Positions 1 to 8,062 of a stretch of 19,753 nucleotides of DNA are shown here, in pieces. Both the position numbers and the translations under genes were made by a program. Source of the DNA: Verrucomicrobia bacterium UBA1731 (GTDB taxonomy: Bacteria; Verrucomicrobiota; Kiritimatiellia; RFP12; UBA1067); the NCBI GenBank assembly GCA_002317575.1, contig DCIH01000018.1:429-20181 (forward strand), written 5' to 3'. Positions within the stretch are counted from its first letter, which is position 1; each line of letters opens with the position of its first letter. The notes beneath the pieces are model-generated. The model worked only from the letters and a program-made list of their open reading frames with translations. It was not told the DNA's origin and made no database searches.

Positions 1-2
1 TG

Positions 3-1544
3 TGGAGCCATCCGCTCATGGATTCCATGCCGATCGATTTCGCAGAGTCCGTCTCGGTCCAAAAGAGCCCGCATCCCGCGCGCTACGCCGACGCGTTCGG
101 CGCCGTGGACGTGGAAACGCGCCGCCGCCGCGAAGAAGGCCACGAGGGCGAGGCCGACCTCGCCTACGGCCGACACGACACCTTCCTTTCCGCCGGCTCC
201 GCCGGTGCCAAAGAAGGCGCGTTCGACGCCTACGGCGGCGCAAGCTACAAACGCTCCGATGGCGTGCGAGACCACAACAAGTCGACGCTCGACAGCGCCT
301 TCGCCCGTTTGGGCGCCGACCTTTCCGGACACGAACACGTCGGCTTCACCTACCAGCGCACGGACAGCAAGGTCGAAGACCCCGGCGAAGAGCGCCGTCC
401 GACGCCACGCACGGATCGTTTCGATCTCGACACGGACCTCTACGTTCTGCGCTTCGACACGGACCGGGACGGTCTCAAGGGCCATTCGCTTCTCTACTTC
501 GAACGCGGCAACGTCGACTGGTGGCAGGACGACCTGTGCAAGACGCCCCTCGGACCCATGGACGGAAACGCGCACACGGAATGGTTCAACGTCGGTTTCC
601 GCAACTTCTACGACTGGAACGTCTGGCGGGAACTTTGGTTCACGGGCGGCTTCGACGTCGCCAACGAAGACGGCGAAACGCAGACCCGCAATCTCCAGAA
701 CGGCAAGACGCCATTCGCCACGGACGGTCGCCTCAACACGGTTTCGCCCTATTTCGGCGCGCGCTACGACTTCCGGTTGTCGGACGACTGGACGCTGACG
801 CCATCCGCCGGCGCGCGCCGTTATTTTCACAGCGAATACGACGACGCATGGAGTCCGAACGCTGCGCTGACGCTCGACTGGCGTGAAGAGATCGCGCTTT
901 TCGTCAACGGTTCACGCGGCGTCCACTATCCGGGCGTCTATACCCGCGCCATGTCGCCCAACTACGCACGCGACACGCTCGACGCCGAAACGCTGGACTA
1001 TTTCTCGACGGGCGCCCGGGCCGCCGTCGGCGAAACGGCGGACGCGCTCGTCACAATCTACCACACCGACGCGAAGAACCGCATCGACAAAACGGCCGAC
1101 GGATACGTCAACGCCGGCGGAATGCGCGCAACAGGCGTCGAACTTTCGGGACATTGGCGACCGACGGAAGAGCTTGCATTCTTCGCCGGCCTCGCCTACA
1201 CGCATCCCGAGACGTCGCCCGTCTCGCGACTGCCCATGTGGACGGCCACCGCCGGTGGCACGTGGAAGATCTGCCATTGGCTCACGTGGACGCTCGACGG
1301 CCAGTTCATCGACGAGATGCACGCCTATTCCGCGCGTGCCTCGTCAGACGCCGCAGAGCTTCGCGAACTCGACACGGGCTTCCTCGTCAACACCCGTCTT
1401 GCCATGCCGCTTGAATCGTTCACGCCCTGCGAAGGCGAGCTCTACGTTTCGCTCGACAACCTCACAAACGCCGACTACGAATACTACCCGGGTTATCCGA
1501 TCGGCGGCATCATGTGGTATCTCGGCTGCAAGCTCAAGTTCTGA
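3..1544 (+). CDS. TonB-dependent outer-membrane receptor, C-terminal part (5' end outside window)
   Basis: The reading frame is open from the first bases of the window, so the gene is cut at its 5' end; the ATG at 18 lies inside the protein and is not its start. The first visible residues (MPIDFAESVSVQKSPHPARY, then ADAFGAVDVET) correspond to the end of a TonB plug domain, where family members have an R-G-P...YG...A-x-G-G-V-I-N-I-x-T motif. The remaining 470 or so residues show alternating polar/aromatic strands typical of a 22-strand barrel and finish in KLKF with a terminal Phe, the usual outer-membrane insertion signal. Known role of the family: energy-dependent uptake of siderophores, cobalamin or oligosaccharides. 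The substrate cannot be read from this fragment. The adjacent glycosidase genes make an oligosaccharide possible. No SusD-like partner is seen. The gene converges on the Gfo/Idh/MocA gene 84 bp away. Confidence 0.85.
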   Translation, partial: WSHPLMDSMPIDFAESVSVQKSPHPARYADAFGAVDVETRRRREEGHEGEADLAYGRHDTFLSAGSAGAKEGAFDAYGGASYKRSDGVRDHNKSTLDSAFARLGADLSGHEHVGFTYQRTDSKVEDPGEERRPTPRTDRFDLDTDLYVLRFDTDRDGLKGHSLLYFERGNVDWWQDDLCKTPLGPMDGNAHTEWFNVGFRNFYDWNVWRELWFTGGFDVANEDGETQTRNLQNGKTPFATDGRLNTVSPYFGARYDFRLSDDWTLTPSAGARRYFHSEYDDAWSPNAALTLDWREEIALFVNGSRGVHYPGVYTRAMSPNYARDTLDAETLDYFSTGARAAVGETADALVTIYHTDAKNRIDKTADGYVNAGGMRATGVELSGHWRPTEELAFFAGLAYTHPETSPVSRLPMWTATAGGTWKICHWLTWTLDGQFIDEMHAYSARASSDAAELRELDTGFLVNTRLAMPLESFTPCEGELYVSLDNLTNADYEYYPGYPIGGIMWYLGCKLKF

Positions 1545-1628
1545 ACCAAGAAGTCGTAGTGTTCTGCGTCATCACGCGCAACACGCGCGACTTCGCGAAT
1601 TCGCCCGCGCCCGAAGCGGCATGCGCTC

Positions 1629-2948
1629 TCACAAAGCGATTTCGGGGATCTTGAGCGTCTCGCCGTCCTTCATGGCCGAGAGATGCGCGTAGATGCCCGA
1701 GACCGTCGTGTTGAGGGCCGTGACGACGTCGACGCAGACCTTGTGGTCCGGCAGGATGATCCCGCGGATGAAGTCGTCCGTGAGGTATGCGTGCGAACCG
1801 CCGTGTCCGCCGGCGTTCACCGTGCCGGGCGCGAGCTGCGGCTTGAAGTAGTTGTTCTTGTTCGCCATCACTTCGTCCCAGGCCCACGTGCTGAGGCCGT
1901 GGAAGTAGTCGAACTTCCCCGCGCGCAAGTTGTGCTCGGGCACGTAGCAGCCGTTCTGCCCCCAGATGCGGCCGGTCTCGGCGTAGAAATTGGGCGTGTC
2001 GAACGCCACGAGCATGCGGGCGGTCGCGCCTTCCTCGCAGCGGTAGGTCGCATATTCGCTGCCGAAGGGATTGCCGTACTCGTTCTTCCCCTCCGGCAGG
2101 AACTGGAAGTACTGCGACGGCGTCCCGCGGCAGGACACCTCGGTGAAGCGCTTGTGGGTGACGCACGTGTAGAACGCGTTCGAGTGCGTCGGATAGTACA
2201 TCGGCGGCAGGCCCCAGCGCCAGCCCTTGTAGCTGAAGTGGTCGTGCGCCTTGAGCCGCTGCTTGGGATCGTCCGGCTTCGTGCCGCCGAAATGGAAATA
2301 CTCGCCCTCGCAGTAAGTCATCCGTCCGATCGCGCCGCTTTCGTACAGGCGGCGCATCATGAAGCACTCGGGACGGAACGCCGAGGTCTCGTTCATCATG
2401 TAGATCTTGCCGGAGCGCTTCACGGCGTCGAGAAGCTTCGGCACGTACTCGAGCTGGTCCTTGCCGAGAATCGCGGGGACCGCCGTCGCCACGTTGAGCC
2501 CGTGCTCGAGCGCCATGATCGCGAGCTGCACGTGGCTGCGCGCGTCCGTCGCGATGTAGACGGCCTCGAGCTTGTCCGCGGCGGCGTGCTTGATCATCTC
2601 CTCGCAGCTCGGATACGTCTTCTTCGCCCCGACGCGCTGCTGCAGGAGCGCGCAGCGCTTCGGATCGAGGTCGGTGCACGCGACGACCTCGACGTTCGGA
2701 TTCGTCTGGTAGGCGAACGCCGAGCCGAATTGGCAGAAACCCTCGCCGGCGATGCCGACGCGCACCTTGCGGTCGGAGTACGGCTTCCAGGGTTCCGTCG
2801 AGAGCCGCCCGACGTACGTGTCGTCGAACCCGGCGATGACCTTGCCGTCGCCGTCCTTCGACGCGCCCCCGCCGCCGACCGCCCGGCAACCCGCCGCCGC
2901 GAAAAGCGCCGCGCCCGCTCCCATGAAACTCCTTCTGTTCATCTCCAT
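1629..2948 (-). CDS. Secreted Gfo/Idh/MocA-family oxidoreductase with Tat/lipoprotein signal
   Basis: The 439-residue protein starts MEMNRRSFMGAGAALFAAAGC: a twin-arginine motif (NRRSFM) followed by a lipobox ending at Cys21, so it is probably exported folded with its NAD(P) cofactor and lipid-anchored. The Rossmann motif GIAGEGFCQFG lies at about residues 65-75, followed by the acidic residue stretch TDLDPKR. The C-terminal half has the family's HGGSHAYLTDDFIRGI signature. The usual catalytic EKP motif is replaced by TAVPAI, so the general Lys is missing. The ATG at 2948 is chosen because AAAGGA lies 8 nt upstream; the upstream ATG at 2999 has no such site. It is the third gene of a minus-strand operon after thioesterase and GH5 (54 bp gap). 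Secreted members of this family oxidise sugar hydroxyls (for example at C3) or act as NAD-dependent glycosidases. The exact reaction is inference. Confidence 0.9.
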   Translation of the reverse strand: MEMNRRSFMGAGAALFAAAGCRAVGGGGASKDGDGKVIAGFDDTYVGRLSTEPWKPYSDRKVRVGIAGEGFCQFGSAFAYQTNPNVEVVACTDLDPKRCALLQQRVGAKKTYPSCEEMIKHAAADKLEAVYIATDARSHVQLAIMALEHGLNVATAVPAILGKDQLEYVPKLLDAVKRSGKIYMMNETSAFRPECFMMRRLYESGAIGRMTYCEGEYFHFGGTKPDDPKQRLKAHDHFSYKGWRWGLPPMYYPTHSNAFYTCVTHKRFTEVSCRGTPSQYFQFLPEGKNEYGNPFGSEYATYRCEEGATARMLVAFDTPNFYAETGRIWGQNGCYVPEHNLRAGKFDYFHGLSTWAWDEVMANKNNYFKPQLAPGTVNAGGHGGSHAYLTDDFIRGIILPDHKVCVDVVTALNTTVSGIYAHLSAMKDGETLKIPEIAL

Positions 2949-3002
2949 GACTTGATTCCTTTCGTTTTCAAAAGCATTTCGGCAAGCATCATAACGCATC
3001 TT

Positions 3003-4082
3003 TCACCAGCGTTGGAGCAGTTCCAGCATTTTGCGGTCGAGTTTGTGGCCGTTGAAATCCTCGTAGGCGACGTCGTCGCGTCCCGAATCGAGAATGCCGT
3101 TGTGGCCGCGCAGATTCCACAGCGCCCAACCGAGGTTCTTCGCTTTCCAGAGTTTCAGGCAGTGCTCCATCCACGCGAGCGTCACGGCGTGCGGCGTCTT
3201 GTTGCGGCAGCCGAACTCGCCCACCATGCAGCACTCGCCCGCGTCGAGCGCGGACTGGTACCGCGCGACCGTCTCCTCGGGCGTGGTGGCATTCCAGCGT
3301 TCGGCGTAGCCCGGCTTCAGCGGCCAGCTGGGCGGCTCCTTGGCCGCGCCGCCCGCGTAGCCGGAAAGATAATGCGTCAGCGCATGCGGCGTGTAGCCGC
3401 GAAAGGCCTGTCCCACCGCCGGCACGGCGTAGAGCGAAGGAATCGGACGGCCCGCGCACTCGAGGCCGTCCGCCATGACGAACCGCACGGGATCCTCGGC
3501 GCGGATGGCCCGGATGAGCATGTGCGCCAACCGCTCGCCGTTCGCGCCGTCCGCATGGCGCGTGGGCTCGTTGTAGAGGTTGAACGAAAGCGCCTCGTTC
3601 GGAATGCCTTTCCAGCGTTTCGCAAACGCCGCCCACATCTTGCAGGCCGCCTCCTGCGCAATGGGACTCGTCCCCAACGGAAACGCCTCCGTCTGGTCGA
3701 GGATGCAGTAGCCGGGAATGCGGTGCAACGCAATCTGCACGTGGACGCCGTACTGCCGGCCCCATGCGATCGCCTGGTCGAGGAGCTTCATCTTCGATTC
3801 GTCCAGTTTCGACCAGTCGTCGTTCGCGATGAGAATGCGGTAGTCGAGCGGCAAACGCGCGAAGTTGAAACCCCAGTCGTGCAGCGCCTTGAACTCCCAC
3901 TCGACGAAATGGCCGTCCACGCGCGGATCCGGCGCGAGGCCGATCGTCGGCGCGCGGAACATTCCGAGCAGGTTGAATCCCCGCCAACGCGTCGGCGGAC
4001 GCCAATCGGGCGTCGGAGCGGCAGTCATGCACAAAGTCGCCAAAGAAGAAAACACCATGACCAAGAATCGGATACGTCTCAT
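3003..4082 (-). CDS. Secreted glycoside hydrolase family 5 (cellulase-like) enzyme
   Basis: The 359-residue protein has an N-terminal signal peptide (residues 1 to about 22, MRRIRFLVMVFSSLATLCMT) and one GH5 TIM barrel. The acid/base Glu is in SFNLYNEP (Glu172) and the nucleophile in CCMVGEFG (Glu289). The last strand holds ALWNLRGHNGILDSGR and the protein ends KLDRKMLELLQRW, a common ending in this GH5 group. Length fits a single-domain GH5 without a carbohydrate-binding module. It is a retaining beta-glycanase acting outside the cytoplasm; cellulose, mannan or mixed-linkage glucan are all possible substrates. The ATG lies 3 bp after the thioesterase stop, and its GAGGTG ribosome site lies inside the end of the thioesterase gene, so translation is probably coupled. 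A decayed copy of the 3' end occurs at 18011-18049. Confidence 0.92.
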   Translation of the reverse strand: MRRIRFLVMVFSSLATLCMTAAPTPDWRPPTRWRGFNLLGMFRAPTIGLAPDPRVDGHFVEWEFKALHDWGFNFARLPLDYRILIANDDWSKLDESKMKLLDQAIAWGRQYGVHVQIALHRIPGYCILDQTEAFPLGTSPIAQEAACKMWAAFAKRWKGIPNEALSFNLYNEPTRHADGANGERLAHMLIRAIRAEDPVRFVMADGLECAGRPIPSLYAVPAVGQAFRGYTPHALTHYLSGYAGGAAKEPPSWPLKPGYAERWNATTPEETVARYQSALDAGECCMVGEFGCRNKTPHAVTLAWMEHCLKLWKAKNLGWALWNLRGHNGILDSGRDDVAYEDFNGHKLDRKMLELLQRW

Positions 4083-4085
4083 CTT

Positions 4086-4814
4086 TCAGCACCTCACGAG
4101 TGCGACGACGTGGTCTTGCCCGGCGGGAGACGCGACATGTGCGCTCCACACGCCCGGAGTCGTCTCGACGGCTTCGGCGCACACTTCCTCCCCCGCGAGC
4201 GTCTCAGACTTGAAAACGATTTCAAAATCGCGGGCGGCGGCCGCCGCTTCGGGAAGCGCCTCGACGACCCACTCGACGTAGTGGACGTTGTTGACGTGAC
4301 CGTTCAAGTCGATGTCACCGCGCCGTGCGCGAAAACGGCGCGCGTTCTCCGTCGGAGATCCCGCCCAACGCAACTTCGCGAACGGATCGCCGCCCAACAC
4401 GGGCGGACGCACGTCGTTGACATGATCGAAGACAAAAGCGGGCACGGCCACGACTTTGCGCGTAACCAGATCGATGATCACCCATTCGCTCGTCGCGACG
4501 CCAATCGCCTCGTCGCCGACGCGCAGCACGAAATCGCGATAGGCGGTGATGCGCCGTCCGCCGCGCGGACAGGTTTCGACCACGACCTTCTCCTCCCAGC
4601 GCGGATACCGCGTCATCTGCACGCGCAGACGGGTCAACACCCACGAGATGTTCTCCCCCTCGGATGCGAAATTGGACTTGGAGAAACCAAGTTGCTCGGC
4701 ATGAAGACTCGCCGCCTCCTGAAGATAATTGCAGACCGACGGCAGGGACGCCACGCCTCCGGCGCCGCATTCATAGCTCCGGACTTGAAACTCATACCTT
4801 CCGACAATGTCCAA
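4086..4814 (-). CDS. Acyl-ACP thioesterase (TTG start)
   Basis: The 242-residue cytoplasmic protein is a tandem double-hotdog acyl-ACP thioesterase. The first hotdog begins YEFQVRSYECGAGGVASLPS and contains the family's CNYLQEAASLHAEQLG helix (about residues 28-43). The second contains GDIDLNGHVNNVHYVEWV (about residues 166-183) with the characteristic Asp, Asn171, His173 and Tyr179/Trp182. It releases free fatty acids from acyl carrier protein. The start is TTG: GGGAGG lies 6 nt upstream and the homology begins right after it. An in-frame TGA directly precedes the TTG, ending a possible 15-codon leader ORF. It is the first gene of the operon thioesterase-GH5-Gfo/Idh/MocA, an unexpected metabolic partner for two secreted sugar enzymes. 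Confidence 0.9.
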   Translation of the reverse strand: MDIVGRYEFQVRSYECGAGGVASLPSVCNYLQEAASLHAEQLGFSKSNFASEGENISWVLTRLRVQMTRYPRWEEKVVVETCPRGGRRITAYRDFVLRVGDEAIGVATSEWVIIDLVTRKVVAVPAFVFDHVNDVRPPVLGGDPFAKLRWAGSPTENARRFRARRGDIDLNGHVNNVHYVEWVVEALPEAAAAARDFEIVFKSETLAGEEVCAEAVETTPGVWSAHVASPAGQDHVVALVRC

Positions 4815-4862
4815 TCAAAACCTCCCATCCGCTCCGGCGCTAACGAAGAAAATTGTTTTCAT
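4815..4862 (-). CDS. Possible 15-codon leader ORF abutting the thioesterase start
   Basis: On the minus strand an ATG six bases after the -10 element at 4869-4874 opens MKTIFFVSAGADGRF and stops at a TGA immediately followed by the thioesterase TTG. The ribosome site GGGAGG of the thioesterase lies within codons 13-14. With the normal distance from -10 to transcription start, this ATG would sit at or next to the 5' end of the mRNA, so it would be translated leaderless if at all. A role in coupling translation to the TTG start is inference; it may be chance. Confidence 0.3.
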   Translation of the reverse strand: MKTIFFVSAGADGRF

Positions 4863-4868
4863 GCCGAC

Positions 4869-4877
4869 ATTCTACCA
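4869..4877 (-). promoter_or_regulatory. Extended -10 promoter of the thioesterase-GH5-oxidoreductase operon
   Basis: Minus strand reads TGGTAGAAT, an extended -10 (TG-n-TAGAAT), 54 nt upstream of the TTG start. No good -35 is visible at 17 bp, as expected for extended -10 promoters. The 22-nt stretch 4858-4879 matches 17965-17986 with one difference. Confidence 0.55.
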
Positions 4878-4936
4878 CGATTTCCGGCGTGTCGACAGCG
4901 CGGACGATTCCGTTCTTCTTGAGCGGCCGCATTTCG

Positions 4937-7342
4937 TCATTTTCGCTCCGCCTCACCAAAAGCGTTTTGTTCCATGCCGACGTGCCTAGAATCGTCCTCG
5001 ACGACTTCAAGCGGAACCGACTTTCCGTCTCTTCGTCCGGGCGTGAAGGCATACACCGCGCCGCGCGGCACGTGGCGTCCGCGTCGCGCGAGTTCGCACG
5101 TGAGACGGATCTCCTCCGGCTTCTCTCTCGCCTTAAGGCGCAAAACGACCGTCGCCTCGCCGAAGCGTGTCGTCTGGCGGCGTGGGCCGATCAGCTCGCC
5201 TGGACCCTCGACGGAGAAGACGACTTCCTCGTTCTGATAGGGCTTGGCGTTGCCATGCTCGTCCACGAGCGTCGCGACGACCGTCACCTCGTCGGAGCCG
5301 TCCGCGACCGGCTCGAGGCCTTCCGTGTCGAGCGAGAGGACGACACCCGAGAAGCGCCGCGCCCAGGGCTTTACCTCCTGGGCGCCGTCCGCCCGCGTCA
5401 CGGCGAGCGAAACGAACGCGAGCGGCAGCTTGTGCTCGTAGAAGTAGGCGTCCTCGTGCGCACGACGGTCGTCCTCGCTCTGGCACATGCCGCCCGCGAA
5501 GGGCTTGCCGTACCAGCTCGCCGTGTAGGCGCAGTTCGAGTAGATCGTGACGACAGGCGGCGAGAGCGGCGTCAGCGCGTTCGCGACGTACACGTACGGC
5601 TCGGACGTCAGTTCCGCCTTGAACATGTGCCAGGCGTATTTCTTGCGGCGGTCGTACGTGAGAACGCCGCCGAAGAAGTTGTCGGGATGGTATCCGCGCG
5701 CATGATCCGCCCCGTGCCAGAGACAACCGCCGAGCATCGAATCGGGCGAGGCGAGGATCGACTTGAGCGACGCCCAGCCGCCGTGTCCCGTGCGGTAGTG
5801 CTCGGCCTGCGCGAGCATCGCCTGCTCGCCCCATTCGCGCGCGGCGCGGGACGGCGAATTCTGCGCCGACCAGTCGTCCACGAAGTCGCCCCATTCGCGG
5901 ATGAAGGTCGGGCGCGCCGCGCCGACGGCGTTCGTCACCGAACAGCTCGTGTAGACGACGTCATACGCATCGGAACCCGCGGACTGGGGATCACACGCGC
6001 AGACGCCATCCGTTCCGCGCGTTTCGGCCTTCACGATTTCCCGTGCCCGCGACGAAAAGTCGGCAGGATAGCGCGTTTCGTTCAGAATCGGCTCCCACAT
6101 GAAGAGACTCGCGCGACTTCGGTCGCGGCGGCACATCTTCGCGATGTCGTCGTAGACGCGCGCGGCGAAGCGCGGATCCTCGTCGTTCCAGAACTGCCAG
6201 CCGGGCGTGTTGACGATCACGAGCAGTCCAAGCGCGTCGCAGGCGTCCATAAAGGCGGGATCCTGCGGATAGTGCGCGTTGCGGATCGCCGTGAAGCCGG
6301 CGTCGCGGTACTTCTTCGCATCGCGCCAGTGCAGGGAGTTCGCGAGGGCATTGCCGAGATGCTGATAATCCTGATGCCGGTTGACGCCGACCAGCTTGCG
6401 CCACTTCTGTCCATTCAGGAAGAGACCCTGGCCCGTGATCTTCACCTCGCGGACCCCGAACCGGACGCGCACGGCATCGCTCACGCGTCCGCCGTGCAGC
6501 ACCTCGACATCGAGATCGTGCAGATTCGGCTCGTCGGGCGTCCAGAGTTTCGGCCGGTCCATCACAAACGGCGGCACGACCGCCCGCCCGTCGCAGCGGA
6601 AGCGCACGGCATCCCCCGCGCCCTTCACGACGGACGCATCCACGGCGACCTCCCATTTTCCGGCGGCCAGCGGACGCGTCCGCACGAATACGCCGCCATG
6701 ATCGGAGTCGGTCACGTAGGCGGGGCCCGTCTCGATCAGGTAGGCGTCGCGGTAGATGCCGCCGAAGTAGGCGAAGTCGAGGTCGCGCTGCGGCTTGCCG
6801 GGGGGATACGACGGGTCGTCCGAATTGTCGCACCACACGACGACCTCGTTCTCGCCGTCCTTGAGAAGATCGGTCACGTCGACGTGGATCGGCAGGTAGC
6901 CGCCGAAGTGCTCGGCCGCGGTGCGCCCGTTCACGGTCACGCGGCTCTTGCCCATGATCGCCTCGAAATGGAGGAAGCTCTGCGCGGCCGTCCGGCGCCA
7001 GGCGAAACGCTTGCGGTACCAGGCCTCTTGCTGGCGATTGACGCAGCCGGACGCCTGCATCGGCAGTTCGCCCTCGTCGATGCCATGCGGCAAGGAGACG
7101 GAACGGGTGGTCTTGAAACCGTCCAGGGAGAACTCCCAACCGAGATTAAAATTCGAAACCCGGCGAGGCGAACCGGGCGCGTCCCAGTAGCCGGCCCGGG
7201 AGAACGCAAAGCGCCCATCTTCCGGAATCACATCCGGCAGATACGGCGTCTCGTTCATCGGGTCGACGGTCCAATGCGTCACTCCGCCGAACGCCGCCGC
7301 GCCCGCAAGCGCAGCGGCCAAAAATCCCGTCATCCGTTTCAT
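4937..7342 (-). CDS. Secreted glycoside hydrolase family 2 (beta-galactosidase/beta-glucuronidase-like) enzyme
   Basis: The 801-residue protein has a short signal peptide (MKRMTGFLAAALAGAAAFG), a GH2 sugar-binding jelly-roll (about 60-205; NFNLGWEFSLDG, AWYRKRF, GGYLPIHVDVTDLL, GGIYRDAYL), an Ig-like domain (about 210-300), the TIM barrel (about 305-600) and a C-terminal Ig-like domain (about 680-760). In the barrel GVNRHQDYQHLG and AIRNAHYPQDPAFMDACDALG are GH2 signatures; the acid/base is Glu422 in PILNET and the nucleophile Glu483 in FIREWGD. The Gln in NRHQ replaces the more usual Glu. It is a retaining exo-glycosidase; whether galactoside or another sugar is cut cannot be read. The second of two ATGs (7342) is chosen because AAGG abuts the first (7348) but stands 6 nt before the second. 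The gene is monocistronic, divergent from the chaperone gene. Confidence 0.92.
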   Translation of the reverse strand: MKRMTGFLAAALAGAAAFGGVTHWTVDPMNETPYLPDVIPEDGRFAFSRAGYWDAPGSPRRVSNFNLGWEFSLDGFKTTRSVSLPHGIDEGELPMQASGCVNRQQEAWYRKRFAWRRTAAQSFLHFEAIMGKSRVTVNGRTAAEHFGGYLPIHVDVTDLLKDGENEVVVWCDNSDDPSYPPGKPQRDLDFAYFGGIYRDAYLIETGPAYVTDSDHGGVFVRTRPLAAGKWEVAVDASVVKGAGDAVRFRCDGRAVVPPFVMDRPKLWTPDEPNLHDLDVEVLHGGRVSDAVRVRFGVREVKITGQGLFLNGQKWRKLVGVNRHQDYQHLGNALANSLHWRDAKKYRDAGFTAIRNAHYPQDPAFMDACDALGLLVIVNTPGWQFWNDEDPRFAARVYDDIAKMCRRDRSRASLFMWEPILNETRYPADFSSRAREIVKAETRGTDGVCACDPQSAGSDAYDVVYTSCSVTNAVGAARPTFIREWGDFVDDWSAQNSPSRAAREWGEQAMLAQAEHYRTGHGGWASLKSILASPDSMLGGCLWHGADHARGYHPDNFFGGVLTYDRRKKYAWHMFKAELTSEPYVYVANALTPLSPPVVTIYSNCAYTASWYGKPFAGGMCQSEDDRRAHEDAYFYEHKLPLAFVSLAVTRADGAQEVKPWARRFSGVVLSLDTEGLEPVADGSDEVTVVATLVDEHGNAKPYQNEEVVFSVEGPGELIGPRRQTTRFGEATVVLRLKAREKPEEIRLTCELARRGRHVPRGAVYAFTPGRRDGKSVPLEVVEDDSRHVGMEQNAFGEAERK

Positions 7343-7426
7343 GCTCATCCTTTTTCGCCTGGTCCTTCACACAAGGAATGCTTCTGTTCGCCAAACCGTT
7401 CGACGTCCTCGCCGGCGCAAGTCTCG

Positions 7427-7456
7427 ATTATAAGCCATTGAACGCCTTTTCGGCAA
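7427..7456 (-). promoter_or_regulatory. Promoter of the GH2 gene
   Basis: Minus strand shows TTGCCG (7456-7451), 18 bp spacer, then a consensus TATAAT (7432-7427), about 85 nt before the GH2 ATG. It is the only canonical -35/-10 pair recognised in the window; the others rely on an extended -10. Confidence 0.6.
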
Positions 7457-7485
7457 GTCGTGGACGCACCGAGTACGATCAAGTG

Positions 7486-7494
7486 TGATACAAT
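7486..7494 (+). promoter_or_regulatory. Extended -10 promoter of the chaperone/effector-like unit
   Basis: TGATACAAT (TG-n-TACAAT) stands 29 bases before the ATG at 7524. No strong -35 is seen at 17-18 bp. It faces away from the GH2 promoter at 7427-7456, so the two units are transcribed divergently from a 180-bp region. Confidence 0.6.
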
Positions 7495-7523
7495 GGGCGT
7501 CACGCAAGAAGAAAGGATACGGC

Positions 7524-7982
7524 ATGGACACGGAACAGGAATTGATTGACCGGCTGTCGATTTTGACGGGACAGAAACTTCTGTTCGACGGCGACACTTG
7601 CGATTTGGTGGTAGCGGACCGGGCGGTGCTGCTGAAGTACCGTTCGGAGGAACATGCGTGGTTTGCGATCGCAGTGGTTGGACAGCTCAAGCCGGCAGGC
7701 GACCCCCTGCGAACGGAAGTTCTGGAGGCGGCGCTGTCCGCAAATTTCCTCGGCCGGTACACGCGCGGACTGCAACTGGGGCTTTTCGGGGACGATCTCA
7801 TGGTTTTCGACCGGCTTGCCGCCGACGGACTGACGGCGGAGACGCTGGCCGAGCGGTTGATTCTCCTTTCCACGCACACCACGAAAATGGTGGAGGATTG
7901 GCGGGCATACCGCGAACAACTTGAGTCGGAAGATTCGGCCGAACCGCCAGCGGACAACATCTGGAACTTTTTGCGGGCCTGA
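7524..7982 (+). CDS. Small acidic CesT/class I type III secretion chaperone-like protein
   Basis: The 152-residue soluble protein starts at ATG 7524, with AAAGGA 7 nt upstream; an in-frame ATG at 7485 lies upstream of the predicted transcription start and is rejected. The pattern fits the CesT/YbjN fold: N-terminal helix (EQELIDRLSILTG), strands (KLLFDGDTCDLVVA, AVLLKYR, WFAIAVVGQL), then the middle helix EVLEAALSANFLGRYTRGLQ followed by LGLFGDDLMVFDRLAA and the helix AETLAERLILLSTHTTKMVEDW. LEAALSANF...T.G..LGL is the block most typical of class I chaperones. Size and acidic character fit. Such chaperones dimerise and bind the N-terminal region of an effector. The next gene, 80 bp downstream on the same strand, would be the client. 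Recognition is by pattern only; YbjN-like proteins with other functions share the fold. Confidence 0.6.
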   Translation: MDTEQELIDRLSILTGQKLLFDGDTCDLVVADRAVLLKYRSEEHAWFAIAVVGQLKPAGDPLRTEVLEAALSANFLGRYTRGLQLGLFGDDLMVFDRLAADGLTAETLAERLILLSTHTTKMVEDWRAYREQLESEDSAEPPADNIWNFLRA

Positions 7983-8017
7983 CGTAACCACGTCCCGTTC
8001 CGATGCGTATCCAAGTT

Positions 8018-8035
8018 GTCCGCATCGGCGCGGAC
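8018..8035 (+). other. Short hairpin between chaperone-like and effector-like genes
   Basis: GTCCGC and GCGGAC pair around a six-base loop, 27 bases before the effector-like ATG and 12 before its AAGGAG. There is no T-run, so it is unlikely to be a terminator. It could tune translation or mRNA stability in the two-gene transcript; function is inference. Confidence 0.35.
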
Positions 8036-8062
8036 GCCACGCAAGACAAGGAGCAATGACAA

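Noticed and set aside
1..1544. SusC/SusD-type polysaccharide utilisation locus
   Set aside because: The barrel fragment does not show SusC features and no SusD-like lipoprotein or sensor-regulator gene is in the window.
1559..1584. Hairpin between the TonB receptor and oxidoreductase genes as terminator
   Set aside because: GTGTT/AACAC arms pair with an internal mismatch and no T-run follows on either strand; too weak to call.
4812..4817. Stop-codon readthrough (TGA-TTG) joining the leader ORF to the thioesterase
   Set aside because: A strong GGGAGG site at the right distance from TTG and family homology beginning there explain the gene without recoding.
1683..4922. 1079-codon plus-strand open frame
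   Set aside because: It is antisense to three genes with clear family motifs, has an Arg/Val/Ala/His-rich composition typical of GC-rich shadow frames, and no ribosome site.
4853..7441. 862-codon plus-strand open frame
   Set aside because: Antisense to the GH2 gene, whose catalytic motifs are intact; low-complexity composition and no start signal.
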